Positions 22,007 to 32,295 of a DNA stretch of 64,000 nt are shown piece by piece. The number at the start of each line of letters is the position of its first letter. Within the stretch, counting starts at the first letter, position 1. The translations under genes and the position numbers were made by a program. The notes beneath the pieces were generated by a model. The model had not been told where the DNA came from. It saw only the letters and a program-made list of their open reading frames with translations, and searched no databases. This DNA comes from Stromatinia cepivora (Eukaryota; Ascomycota; Leotiomycetes; Helotiales; Sclerotiniaceae), in NCBI GenBank assembly GCA_014898415.1, contig RCTD01000010.1:1488001-1552000 (forward strand), written 5' to 3'.

Positions 22007-25000
22007 ACAAATATTCAAATCGTCACCTCATTTCCGCTCCGGTAGGATAATTCAAACCAGGATTTATGATCGAAGGTTCAACCTCATTGCTTGATATAAT
22101 ACAAGTATTTAGAATGGAGATTGGGATATTTTCTGGTAATAAAGGAAGTTTGGATAGTGAAGATTTATATTGTGAGGGTGAGGAGTGGGTGGAGGGTGAG
22201 CTTTCAGCAAACAACGATAGATCCAAGTCTTTTGAATGAGGAAAATCATTTTGATGACCTTTGTAGATGCTACTAAACCTGAGTTTGTTCTGTCTATTCA
22301 ATGGGGTGGAATGGATGTTGATGTGATGTGATGTGATGAAGTTTTGCAGTCTGTATGTATATCTATGCGTTTATCGTATTTGTGAAGGCGAAGCAGAGGA
22401 TGAGAATGGAAAATTATGGTAGTACATCAGGAAGCAAAGTATCAACGGAATATATTGAGGACCTAAATCATTTGGAATTCAGTCATTTACATGCCAAAAT
22501 TTCATATTTCATTACAGGCATCTATCTATACTCATTAAATGATCATGAAGATGCATGCAGCTGTCAACACTAACATTCAACACAGACCAGAATTAGAGAC
22601 CCGATCATGCAGCTTATTACAATCCCGAATTCAAGGCAATGTTTTCTGACTAAGTACACCTAGAAATTGAGAAGACAATTTACGTGTGACTTTACAGTAT
22701 CTAAAAACCGCATGTCCAATAGCTATGAATGAAAAATGCATTTCAAAATCGAGATTTCTGGCTTAGAACGAGCTTGGAAAGTGTACTATGAGTCTACGAT
22801 AAGTTTTCATTATCCGCATTCCGTGGAAGATATTGATGGACTTTGAAGTAATCCAGTACATCAATATTAATGTGGTTTTGACGAGTTCACTCGGATAGAT
22901 ATCGTTAATTGGCATCGATTGGTTCAGTGGTTCATGCCTGGTGAGCAGCGAAGATACAGTGATTCAGCGATTTTTCTCCTGAGGGGTAAAGATTATATTT
23001 GGGATGCTGCCAAAAATTACAAAAAAGGGTGTCGCGGAGTGGGATCTTGGACCGCGAAGATATGCTTTCTGAGTATGTAGTTTGAGCTAGGTATTACGCA
23101 GAGTTATCGATCACAATGTGGGTCGTCTAAGAGAGGTGCAGAGGTTGCTTGGAAAGACCCTGGTGGATGTGTCTACCCATTATTTCTAAATCTTATTCAA
23201 CAGAGAAATATAATATCCAGATGCGCAATGTATACACGTCGAAGTTTATTCACGGGGCAGAAAAAAGGGATGAAAATTTCAACCCGGCGGAGGGTTGTTA
23301 TGTACAGCATTTGACACAGAAAGTCCACCGGGCACCGAGCTAAACACGGATACAGCTCTGACGATGATGAATCTTGCTCCATTATGACAAAAAGAGCGGA
23401 GAATAGCGGGAAACTGGAAGATTTCCGAACAATCCTCGAGTTGTTCTCAGATCGCGCATTGCTTTTCCTACTCGGTCAAACCTCAAGATTTCGGGCTACT
23501 CATTTACACAAAGAAAAGATCAGCATTAGCATTGACTCTTGGAAAATATTCAAACCTCTATCATGGCGACCGCGTCCTTGAAATTCATAGACAGTTGACC
23601 TCTACTTTACATCAAAATCCTTACAGACCATTCAAGCTTTGGAAGGAGCCACAAATCTGTAGATGACATTGCGTATCGATGCAAAAGAAATGTTCAAGTA
23701 CTATAAGATTACGATTAATATGTTAACAGAAGCCATTCTACTACGCTCGCTCGACTCGAATAGTTTTGTTGCATACAGAACTATTGTATAATTACAAGTT
23801 CGGCCGCTGTGTCATAAGTCCATGCGGGAAACGAACCTGAGATCTCAACGAGGACGTGGGAGTCCAATAAAGAGCTTGGTTTGAACAGAATATTGGCTGA
23901 GTATTCTTCAATGAATCGCCTACGAGATTACCTCCTAGACGTTGCTGACAAATTCGAGCTCCTCTATGGACCAATATGATGCATAAATTTAGTCATTATC
24001 GTAGCGACGCAATTCTTACTGCTGTAAAGAAGATATGCCGTATGCACTATCGCGTTTCCAGCACCGCGTATGGATGAGCTAGTTTATTACGCCTTACAAA
24101 TTTGTTAAGCCCGAAAAGAAAAGAATTCAGAACTGGCATGCCAGAGGAGTTTATGACAGCGTGCAAGGTATATAACGATATAGACACGAAACTCGATACA
24201 GTGAGGAGGTCATTGATGACAGAGAGTTTTACCGTTAATGATCTTCTGGTCCACTGCTCATTAAAACGTAGCATCAAAATGAAGGGAGCTCCGGATTTCA
24301 ATCTTGTTTTCTGACCCGCCAACGAGTCAACACGAGGTAAACGTTCGAGTATAAGAGATGAAGGAATTATATGTGTTGGTATCACTTCGGTGGTACCGTT
24401 GCATAGTACTATTCTAGTATATTGTGTTATTCATTCTTGATTGCTACACTATGAAAAGAAGGTACTATTTATATTGAAAGGAAAGGGGCTAGAGCTTTCG
24501 CTTGTGGTACGGCTCCCTTTGAGGTTCATCACATGACGTTCCAACAATATGGCTGGTGCTTTTAAAATGGCCGGTATCACGCATTGGCTACTATGTGGGA
24601 GATGTTCGATAATGGAGCTCCTGAGATTTTGAGCTTTTTCATGGAAATTTAGCGATGGTAATGTGGTTGATTGAGATACAGCATGGGCATGGCTGCATAT
24701 GAATTGCGAAGGCAAGGTGTACCGCCCCCATCTCAAGCTTATGGAGCGCCTCCTTCATCCGGTCCCTTGAATTTGAATAATTTATGTAACGATATAGCAT
24801 TATTCGAAGTGTAAACTCAAGAGCGAGTTAATAAATATTATTTAGAAGAACGTCCCCTGAGCTAGCCGAACCCTTATATTACCCCACTGACCCACAACAC
24901 AACACGATAAGTGGATGTAACATGGAATTCTCAAATTATGATAGGATAAGAAGAATCCTAAGGAGAAAACATGAAAAAGGCTTCCACATTTCTTGGCTTT

Positions 25001-25193
25001 TGTAGCCAATATAAAAATCGATTTACCCCACCTACCAAAATTTTTCTCCAATATCCAAATTTGCAGATATTTTTCATGCTCCAAGAATGAATGAATACTA
25101 ATCCAATTATCAATCTAAAATTTCTTCATTTGCCTCTTATTACCTCCCAGCTCCCCCTGAAACCTAAAAATATGTCCTCAACATCCAAAGAAC
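22007..25193. other. Gene-poor stretch, 3.2 kb
   Basis: No gene can be supported. A minus frame at 22023-22301 (SSPSTHSSPSQYKSSLSKLP, LNYPTGAEMR*) has protein-like composition but no start codon. A plus frame at 24102-24314 (GMPEEFMTACKVYNDIDTKL) is similar. Either could be a relic exon. Confidence 0.4.
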
Positions 25194-25198
25194 AAAAA
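25194..25198 (-). terminator. Pol III T5 terminator of the initiator tRNA gene
   Basis: Five T residues on the minus strand, 14 nt past the discriminator base of the tRNA at 25213. Position and length fit RNA polymerase III termination. Confidence 0.6.
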
Positions 25199-25212
25199 GA
25201 ATGCTTGTGTCA

Positions 25213-25337
25213 TAGCAAGTCCCAGTTTCTACTGAATGTTAGTGAGATGCACGGAATGATGAATCTTGAGTGAATGCTTACCGATCTGGGGACCTCCGGG
25301 TTATGAGCCCGGCGCGCTTCCACTGCGCCAACTTGCT
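25213..25337 (-). tRNA. Initiator tRNA-Met (CAU) interrupted in the T-loop
   Basis: Outer parts 25282-25337 and 25213-25228 together form a 72-nt tRNA. The acceptor stem AGCAAGT/ACTTGCT has seven perfect pairs and discriminator A. The D-stem is GCGC/GCGC with loop AGTGGAA. The anticodon arm is CCGGG-CTCATAA-CCCGG, and the T-arm CCCAG-ATCGAAA-CTGGG. The A1:U72 pair, the GGG/CCC anticodon stem and AUCG in place of TpsiCG in the T-loop are hallmarks of eukaryotic initiator tRNAs. A 53-nt insert (25229-25281) sits between ATCG and AAA of the T-loop. The A-box (TGGCGCAGTGG) is intact; the B-box is split by the insert. Every stem is undamaged, so the gene is either functional with the insert removed or very recently interrupted. 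Confidence 0.9.
25229..25281 (-). other. Spliceosomal-type intron inside the tRNA T-loop
   Basis: 53 nt on the minus strand beginning GTAAGC, with CACTAACATT (ACTAAC branch-site consensus) about a dozen bases before the terminal CAGTAG. Length, donor, branch and acceptor match the spliceosomal introns of protein genes in this window (for example 50 nt in nar1 and 49 nt in the tubulin cofactor gene). Removing it exactly restores a seven-base T-loop. Canonical nuclear tRNA introns lie after position 37 and are removed by the tRNA endonuclease, so this position and sequence are both atypical. Confidence 0.8.
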
Positions 25338-25624
25338 TTTAACTGGAATAATTGTTCCAATTGGATGAGAGAGCGGCGTGAATTTCAATTCACATAGGGA
25401 TTTCACAAGACACGGAAAGATTATAAGGAGAAAAATGGATCGTGGGTTGGTTGGTGGTGGGGAACGAGATGCAGGAGCCCACAACACACAATTCATGAAA
25501 GTATATCACATCCTCAAAAGTCCAACAACCAAAAATATATGATTTATATCCCAAATTACACGAGGAAACGACCCAGATTTCCTTGCGGAACAAAAATATA
25601 TCAATTTCAAAACCAAAAAGATTC

Positions 25625-25629
25625 AAAAA
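25625..25629 (-). terminator. Pol III T5 terminator of the tRNA-Gly gene
   Basis: Five T residues on the minus strand, 5 nt beyond the discriminator base of the tRNA at 25635. Confidence 0.6.
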
Positions 25630-25634
25630 GATAT

Positions 25635-25706
25635 TGCAACAACGGCGAATCGAACGCCGACCTCCACCTTGGAAGGGTGGAATCCTAACCATTGGACTAT
25701 TGAAGC
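25635..25706 (-). tRNA. tRNA-Gly (UCC), acceptor stem with two mismatches
   Basis: D-stem GTCC/GGAT, anticodon arm CCACC-CTTCCAA-GGTGG (anticodon UCC) and T-arm CGGCG-TTCGATT-CGCCG are perfect or wobble-paired. The A-box (TAGTCCAATGG) and B-box (GTTCGATTC) are intact and a T5 terminator follows. The acceptor stem reads GCTTCAA against TTGTTGC: pairs 3-70 and 4-69 are T-T mismatches, where GCAACAA would pair fully. It may be a functional gene with a weak stem or a decaying copy. It lies about 300 bases from the initiator tRNA gene, in the same orientation. Confidence 0.8.
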
Positions 25707-26199
25707 TGAGTAGGCTGATTATTTGCTTGATGGATGATTAAGAACTTAAGAATATATTAACATTTTCTTTATAATTGAAAGGTGGGGGCTTATGGAGCCA
25801 TATATATAGCGGACCCCGACGAGAGCGAGCGGATGTAGGTGGGTCTTCGTGGGAGGTTTTCCGCCCTATCCTGTTACTTCCGACAGGGACGGAAATCACT
25901 TCTCTTGTTAGGAAAAGTATTGGATAAGTAAACTTATTGGTACAACATAGTTCTGCTCAAATATCCTTACTTCACGCCCAATCCGTCATCATCTAAATGG
26001 GTCTACCTATCCGAGCCTCTCATATGGCATACGGTCTCAGACCGCGCATGCTGCTCACGATACCATTCGCAAGTGTACATGTCCATAATTCTAGCACTGT
26101 ATACTCTGAACAAGCGATCCTATCTAATTCCCCACGTAAATCCTCAGTCCCATCTTCATTCCCCCATCTTCAAACTCCCACACCCCTAGCTCACCAACG
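25707..26199. other. Spacer between tRNA-Gly and the UstYa gene 3' end
   Basis: No gene seen. Nothing else recognised. Confidence 0.5.
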
Positions 26200-27247
26200 C
26201 TAAAGTTCACCCACCGGCAATCCATCTCCTTCTCTATAATTCGCATAAATATTGACCTCATCATACCCCTCAATCTCTTTCTCCCTATCCGAAAAATCAA
26301 ATGTATCCATATAATCCCCATGCCATTTTTCCGCCCAATCTCTCAATGCATCCCAATCCATACATTTTTTATTCGGTTGCGTCCAATCTGATTTACCATG
26401 TCCTGCAATATTGGGTACAAGAGTATAATCTGGGTTACACATGATGTATTGACGAATTCGATCGAAACAGTGGTAGGGGTGATCTGCTGGAGGGAGAAAT
26501 GGTGCAAGTGGTAGGCCATAGTCGTAGGAATGATAGAGGCTACGGAGCATACGCTATTTTGTATTAGAGTGGGTTGGGAAAAGAGAAGGTTCCTAAAGAG
26601 TAGATGAAAAATAATGAGGACATACGAGACAATGTAGAACATGATAAGATTCAATGAAATAAATATGTTTAGGCTCCGTATCACCATCGTACAGGTGAGT
26701 TGCAGTTGACTCTGGTATGTTATTGGCTTCTACATATGATTGAGGTAAAGCTACAACACCATGACCTGGTAAAATTTTATGCCAAGCTTCATTGCCGTCA
26801 GTTATGTTGCGTGAAGTAAAGCGGCTGGTGCGAGATATATGACGGGTTTGAGAGCGTTCTAGGCTGAGTTCGGGAATTTCTACATAAACATAGACTATTA
26901 GTATCGCAATGGTTCTTGCACCTAATGCGTATTCAAAGTAAAAGGTGTAAGGGATAGCTACCGGGTGAAGCGAGGCATTCTTTCAATGATCTAGAGCCCA
27001 ATGATATAATCAAAACCGATTGTAGTGCATTTAGCAGAATTAAGAAAAGAATTGAAATCCCAATAAGGTTCTTGAAGAAAAACTTCGTCTTTGAAGGGGC
27101 AAGAGAACGAGTTTTCGAGAGAAGACCTTCACTAAACTCGCTGTCTGCGCTTTTCGGATCATTATATCCATTAGACCAGGTTTCGGAAGATCTACGATGA
27201 TATAATACTTCTGAGGAGGGAGGCTCGACATCTGTGGCTGGTATCAT
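26200..27247 (-). CDS. UstYa/DUF3328-family protein
   Basis: Exons 26962-27247, 26626-26879 and 26200-26553, giving 297 aa. Introns are 82 nt (GTAGCT...ATGTAG) and 72 nt (GTATGT...AATAG). Cytosolic Ser-rich N-terminus, one membrane span (about 67-88, FFFKNLIGISILFLILLNAL), then a lumenal domain. It contains the two family-defining HxxHC motifs: HVLHC (about 175-179) and HPYHC (about 205-209), the latter followed by FDRIRQYIMC. Family knowledge: UstYa-type proteins act as oxidases/cyclases in fungal RiPP and other secondary pathways. No precursor peptide with Kex2 repeats, UstC-like peroxidase or backbone enzyme is visible nearby, so a pathway cannot be assigned. An in-frame ATG 26 codons upstream is possible; 27247 is chosen because it gives the standard short cytosolic tail. 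Confidence 0.88.
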
Positions 27248-28956
27248 TGTATATGAGGATACCAATAACTTGGTGGTGTGATAGAAGAGTTTGGATAAAT
27301 TATGGAGGAAACTAGAGATTAACAAGCATTTGCCAAGTTATATTGGATTTGAATTATAGACGTGGTATAGTGACAAAGAATATACCAGCTTCCAGGTGGG
27401 AAGGGATTTGCCGTGTTGATTATACAAAGAGATGCTATGGAACTATCATGAAAGGGGTTCTCAATAGGAGAAATAAGCGAGCATGAATTTTTGTGCCAAC
27501 ACACCGAAATCTATTGCTTCAGCTCTCATCATGTATCACATCGTACCACCTCATGGCTTTGAAGGTATAGAACTTTTCTAGCTTGTTTCTGAAAGACTAG
27601 GAAGCTCAAAGAATTGGATTGATCTATTGCATTCATTTCTCTCTTACTTAACACCTCCTTGTCACAAGATAGAAAATCTGAGTAAGCTTTGGTGTTTATT
27701 GTTTACTAAGCTTTCTTGCCTCTCCTCTTATGCCGAGAAGATTGGCACACTAGTGCTTCAAATAATGAAGATAAGAATTTCCTTAGAGAAATGAGCTTTG
27801 GTCATCATTAGAACTTGAAGAGCTTGAGGCTGAGATGTGTTGGCGATAATCATCTCATGTTGGCATAGACAAGACTTTCTACGGATGATTATCACTCTCC
27901 GGTAATGAAATAAAACATCTGAAATGGGATTCAGAGAAAGGTGGGACTGAAAACGATTCTTATCAAGTAAGTGCTCGAAGATGGAAGTATGGAAGAGTAA
28001 GCTTTGAAGAAATTGTTTGAATAGACGATTGTGTAACAAAGGGCATTCCAACCTGAGAAGCTTTGTGGATATAATACTTTTAAATCTTGAGCAATCTGTA
28101 GCTTTGAGGTCAGACTCTGATGGCGTGTTGTCTGAATACAATATTTGATCGAATCATTTTGTTTAGTTTCTTTTTGCGCGGGAAAAGGGTTACAAGATGT
28201 TGTGTTCCTTGACTTCTGTAGGTTCTATGAGGATGATGATAATTGTCATTGAAATTCTCCAGCTCCTACATCCAAACTGCGCGCGAAACGACACGCGAAC
28301 TGATTGATCTGATGCTCGCAAAACTGAATTGAGCTATAGTTGAGAATCATTAAATCCCTAAGAAGCTGTAACAGTGCATTGCCTATACGTGCAGGCAACG
28401 ACATACGATAACCCAATTTTCGCAGCTTCTTCCTCGGGGATGTGATCTAAGCTTCTGAAGAGTGATTTGCTTAGTGATCTATGTCGCTGTAAATAAATTC
28501 TACTCAAGAGGAACAAGCTCGTAGCTTCTCACGAATTGGAATCATCCCAAGACAGGCCGTCTGTATTCCATACACATTAGAAACTAAATCCAATCTCTTC
28601 ACGACATAGGTACAGCTCTATGTAGTGGAGCAAAGTATTATCCAAACTATCTCCATGCAGAACTGACTTACTATCTCAGCTTAGACAGTGACGGAGCACA
28701 GTCGTACTGACAACAAACACTTTCAACCTTACAGGTGGGAATTTGATACAAGGTTCCAATTGAAAGGTGAATATAAATCATAAGATTAAGCAAAGGAAAA
28801 GGTAAATTGTTAGTGAGTGTCTTTTAGCGGGAAAAGATTTCTTCCTGACACAAGGATTCTATACTTTTCAACTTCGATCCATAGTCACCTCACCTTGATC
28901 TTCTTCTCAAGAAAACAACTCCATCACCACGAAAGTCCAAAAGCAGATCAGACATC
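27248..28956. other. Gene-free stretch, 1.7 kb
   Basis: Short frames only. A 127-codon minus frame (27758-28141) has no recognisable features. The last 150 bases resemble the leader of the downstream paralogue at about 30170-30240 (both have CTTGA...TTCTCAAGA...ACAACTC), so the duplication described below includes promoter sequence. Confidence 0.45.
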
Positions 28957-29890
28957 ATGGTTGCGACCAATTCAACTCGACCATCGGTTTTGATCGATGT
29001 AAAACAGGCGATGCGAAGAGGAGACTTCTACTCTCGACATCCCACTTTTCCCCAAGATGCCGAGATCCTCAGCTAAATCCTTACTTTAGTCTTGATCATG
29101 GGTGGCGCCCATACCATCGAAGACGGAGACCTTGACAGCTTTTTAGCATTTCTCGGCATAAATACCTCCCATATCTTATCAGAGAACGCGATAGTGATCC
29201 CATATCTCCACGTGCCTTTTAGGATCACACGTGTGGTCGAAACGATAGGAGAACCGGTGCATCCATGGACGTCCTAGCAGCGGAGTGTCGCTAGATGTTG
29301 AATTTCCATCATGGTACGGAATTCGACCTCGGATTAAAAGAGTTCCTAAAGCAGAACTGTAAGTTCCTCCTCGAACTTTGTGAAAAGCCAGTAGATCCCA
29401 AACCAGTCCCGGCTCCACTCACAAACCTTAAACTTCAACTTATCATCGTCGACCGCTCGCTCGAAGCCGGATCAAAGGCTCCTGGGGCAAGAGCTACAAC
29501 CCTTACAAAGGCGCCTGCCCCTAGGAACGACTCTGGAACCAAGGTAGGAACAGATCTCAAGGGTGAAGTTTTTGAAAAGCTATCGGAGTTATTTGGATCA
29601 TTCAAGTCTGGAATCGAGGTTGTGTCCAACGGCGACACGAAGCTCATATCCAATGTATTCAATAGTCTCGAACAATGAAATAAGAAGAGGGAAGATGCAC
29701 CAGAGTAGAATATTGAGGTTTTTCGCCTGGAAAGCTGTTCATCAACGTTCCAATAATTTCAAGAAGTATGATGCCACAGTTCACTTCCTATGCAAACTTA
29801 CTAATTCGACCACAGGAACCACTTGGGAAACGAGTGGTTGTTCATCACCCGCAGGAACAATGAAACAATGTCGTAAGGGGAGTCGTTAGA
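28957..29890 (+). pseudogene. Tandem paralogue A, interrupted
   Basis: Reads MVATNSTRPSVLIDVKQAMR to HPTFPQDAEILS, a TAA, then same-frame ILTLVLIMGGAHTIEDGDLD to a stop near 29276. After a frame change it continues MLNFHHGTEFDLGLKEFLKQ, NCKFLLELCEK and TNLKLQLIIVDRSLEAGSKA to a stop at 29678. A last piece, NNFKKYDATVHFLCKLTNS, lies at about 29750-29815. The same order of blocks occurs in copy B at 30343-31263. The TAA lies where copy B has a sense codon (YLGHVLSLTLVVL). Family unknown; the arrangement could hide introns but the stop and frame change look like decay. Confidence 0.5.
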
Positions 29891-30330
29891 TGCGTGCGGA
29901 TGGGGTTTTGCGCGATGCTATTTTTCTGATACAGGATTGCAGGAAATAAACATGTGAAATAATCGACCTGGGCAATGACATGGCAAATACAGATGAAGGC
30001 AAATTCCTACATACAATGAACTTTAGCTGTAACATCAGACATAGAATTGTGATGATGCAGTGAGCGAATGCAATGGAAACGTAAACTCACTTCTTGCAAG
30101 GCTCAGCGCAAGTAAAGTGAAAGTGAAAAGTTAGTGAATATCTACCAGCTCAAGAAACCTCCTACCCACTAGGGACTTGTAGACTTCTCAGCTCCAATCT
30201 GAACTTGACTCTCTTTCTCAAGACAACAACTCAATCCCCTTCTTCAACGACTGCTCCCAACCCATTCAGCGATTTCCAGTAACCTCCTCTAATAACTAAA
30301 GACCTACCGCTTCTCAGCACATTCAAAACT
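29891..30330. other. Spacer between tandem paralogues
   Basis: Contains a probable promoter/leader for copy B with similarity to the leader of copy A. No other gene. Confidence 0.45.
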
Positions 30331-30438
30331 ACACCCAATATCATGGCGACACCCAATATCATGGCGACACCCAATATCATGGCGACACCCAATATCATGG
30401 CGACACCCAATATCATGGCGACACCCAATATCACGGCG
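30331..30438 (+). repeat. Six tandem 18-bp units encoding MATPNI
   Basis: Five identical copies of ACACCCAATATCATGGCG followed by a sixth with one T-to-C change. They are in the reading frame of paralogue B and give a repeated hexapeptide MATPNI at its N-terminus. Each unit also carries an in-frame ATG, so several possible starts exist. Confidence 0.95.
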
Positions 30439-31263
30439 ACCACCAATACGACTATCATAGCTACCGCCAATATGACTCCACAACCCGAGATCGTACTTAA
30501 CGCCAGAATGCTTGCAGTATGCGAAGATTTCCTGTCAAAGAATCCCACCTTCCCAAAAAAACAACACCTACTTGGGCCATGTTCTTTCTTTGACCTTGGT
30601 TGTTCTAAGCCGGGTCAAATTCTTCGACGAGAATCAACTTTTGACATTCATGGGCACGACTTATCCCCCCTACTTACTTAGGGAGCAAAAGAACAATCCA
30701 CTATCACCATATGAATTATGGCAAGGCTTGGGACTTCATAATAGCGGCAAAATTGATTGCAAATCAAATGTTAACTGTATGCTTACCTTCCACGTCGGGA
30801 CTCCGTTTGATCTTGCTTTCAAGGCTCATTTGGAGGAAAATTGCAAATTTGTTTTCAACCTCTGCAGAAAAGGACCAACAAGCTACCAACATGGCAAGCT
30901 GGATCCAGCTCCAGTTCCAAATCTTGAGCTTCAACTCGTCTTAGTCGACCGGGTGCTTGAAGCCAAGGATAAGGAGGGCGAAAACAAGAAACGAAAGCTT
31001 TCACACTAGGCCATAAAGCTCCAGTAGATAATAGGTATGGCCATTTTACACTTCCTTTTCCTTTCATTGAGTACCATTTGCACCTTTTCCATCCTTGTTA
31101 CATGATCGACCGTACTGACACATGAGTTTCTAGTTCGCGGTATCTTTGGAGAGATCTATCAATAACTTCAAGACCTCACAACTTTGAGCACTTCTCTTTC
31201 AAAAAGTATGATATAACAGTACACCTCATGATAAAAGCCCCAGCTAATTTGCAACGCCACTAG
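30343..31263 (+). pseudogene. Tandem paralogue B, frameshifted or intron-containing
   Basis: Begins with the MATPNI repeats, then NTTIIATANMTPQPEIVLNA and MLAVCEDFLSKNPTFPKK. At an A7 homopolymer (about 30555) the protein signal changes frame to YLGHVLSLTLVVLSRVKFFD and QLLTFMGTTYPPYLLREQKN. It runs on through MLTFHVGTPFDLAFKAHLEE, NCKFVFNLCRK and PNLELQLVLVDRVLEAKDKE to a stop at 31009. A further block, FKKYDITVHLMIKAPANLQR, lies at about 31200-31260, matching the last piece of copy A. No GT-AG intron sits at the A7 shift, so a one-base indel (or sequencing error in the homopolymer) is likely. Family unknown. Confidence 0.5.
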
Positions 31264-31576
31264 ACATTATGACACGAAAATTCGACGGTATTTCCTTCTG
31301 GCATGAGGGATGAATAGGCAATGGATACGGCGAGAAATTCAGTCTTGGCTATTACATGGCTATAAGGCTGAGTAATTTATGGCAGATGAGCAGTGATATG
31401 TTTGGATGTGGTTGAGGCGTGCTTTGCACTTGCATAATGACTCTTCACTTCAGGTTAACTTCATGCTTCTTCGGCATAATAGCAATAATGCAATCAAAAG
31501 CAGATTATTACACTACCACAGCCAGTAAAGTGAACAGATGAAACAGGAATACTATGATACGAGATAGACTGTGAAA
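31264..31576. other. Spacer
   Basis: No gene recognised between paralogue B and the minus-strand gene that follows. Confidence 0.5.
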
Positions 31577-32295
31577 TCAGGCATATATTGTATCTCCACC
31601 TTGAGGTAGACAGAAACTATTCCTTGCCAACCTCTCATCCACTCTTCCTAAAACGCCAGCAAATCCTCCCAACTCCCAAGCCATTATGCATTTCATCATA
31701 TCTTCTGTCGTAACTGCTTCGCAGTAATGCCAGCAAGTAGCAAGCTCATCCTCCGACCGTAGCCCATCATCCAGTTGCGGAAAATCTCTCAATACGCCAT
31801 CATGAAGTCTTCGTAGCCCACTTAATTCTTCACCAACGGATCACCATATTTCTCTATCATCCACATTAGCCTTCTACTCTCTTCCCTCCCCAACAAGCAA
31901 GGGAAAAAAGCACTCACTACCATCCCAAGTCCTATCAACCAACGCATCCCAAGCTCTATCATACTCCTCTCTAAACTTTTTCGAACTCCACGAACTACCC
32001 GGCGCACCATGATTAATCTTATCCTGAGGGGCCACACTCTTCGAGGGAGTCGTAGCAGGCGTATCGGAGAAACTATAGTTGTGGGTGTAGAGATCGGGTG
32101 GGGAATCAGGAGCTTCCATCATGAGGTCTTCTTGATGGGATTCTGGGTGCGAGGAAAGTTCGGCGTCGGTGCTCGAGGCTGGGGGGTGTTGATCTGCTGG
32201 GAGGTTGTGAGATATTTGGTTTGGGGGGTTGAGGGTAGAAGATTGGGATGGGGAAAGGGAATGGGTTATTTACCAGCTGATTCTTGGGCCGACAT
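31577..32295 (-). CDS. Unknown conserved-looking protein, 3' structure uncertain
   Basis: Exon 1 (32274-32295) encodes MSAQESA and ends at GTAAAT. An 80-nt intron ending CAGCAG joins to exon 2 from 32193, continuing DQHPPASSTDAELSSHPESH and on to APGSSWSSKKFREEYDRAWD and ALVDRTWDG. After this a GTGAGT donor with a CTAAT branch and GATAG acceptor would lead to KYGDPLVKN*. However, the original frame further down is open and protein-like (RDFPQLDDGLRSEDELATCW, DMMKCIMAWELGGFAGVLGR) to a stop at 31577, separated by a TAG and a TGA. Either another intron exists or the gene has suffered stops. No family recognised. It is transcribed divergently from the SUZ-domain gene. Confidence 0.5.

Noticed and set aside
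21900..22010. Possible CRISPR-like or telomere-like array
   Set aside because: Simple tetranucleotide repeat without spacers; not TTAGGG; eukaryotic context.
21716..22018. Minus-strand frame with Thr-Tyr-Ile-His repeat
   Set aside because: Translation of the TATG microsatellite, no gene.
22023..22301. Minus-strand 92-codon frame with Ser/Pro-rich text
   Set aside because: No ATG, no clear splice partner; could be a relic exon but cannot be supported.
24047..24385. Overlapping minus and plus frames of 112 and 70 codons
   Set aside because: Neither shows a family motif, splice continuation or start context.
30231..30548. Minus-strand 105-codon frame with Val/Ile/Leu/Gly/Ala repeats resembling a membrane protein
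   Set aside because: Antisense of the 18-bp MATPNI repeat; hydrophobicity is an artefact of the repeat.
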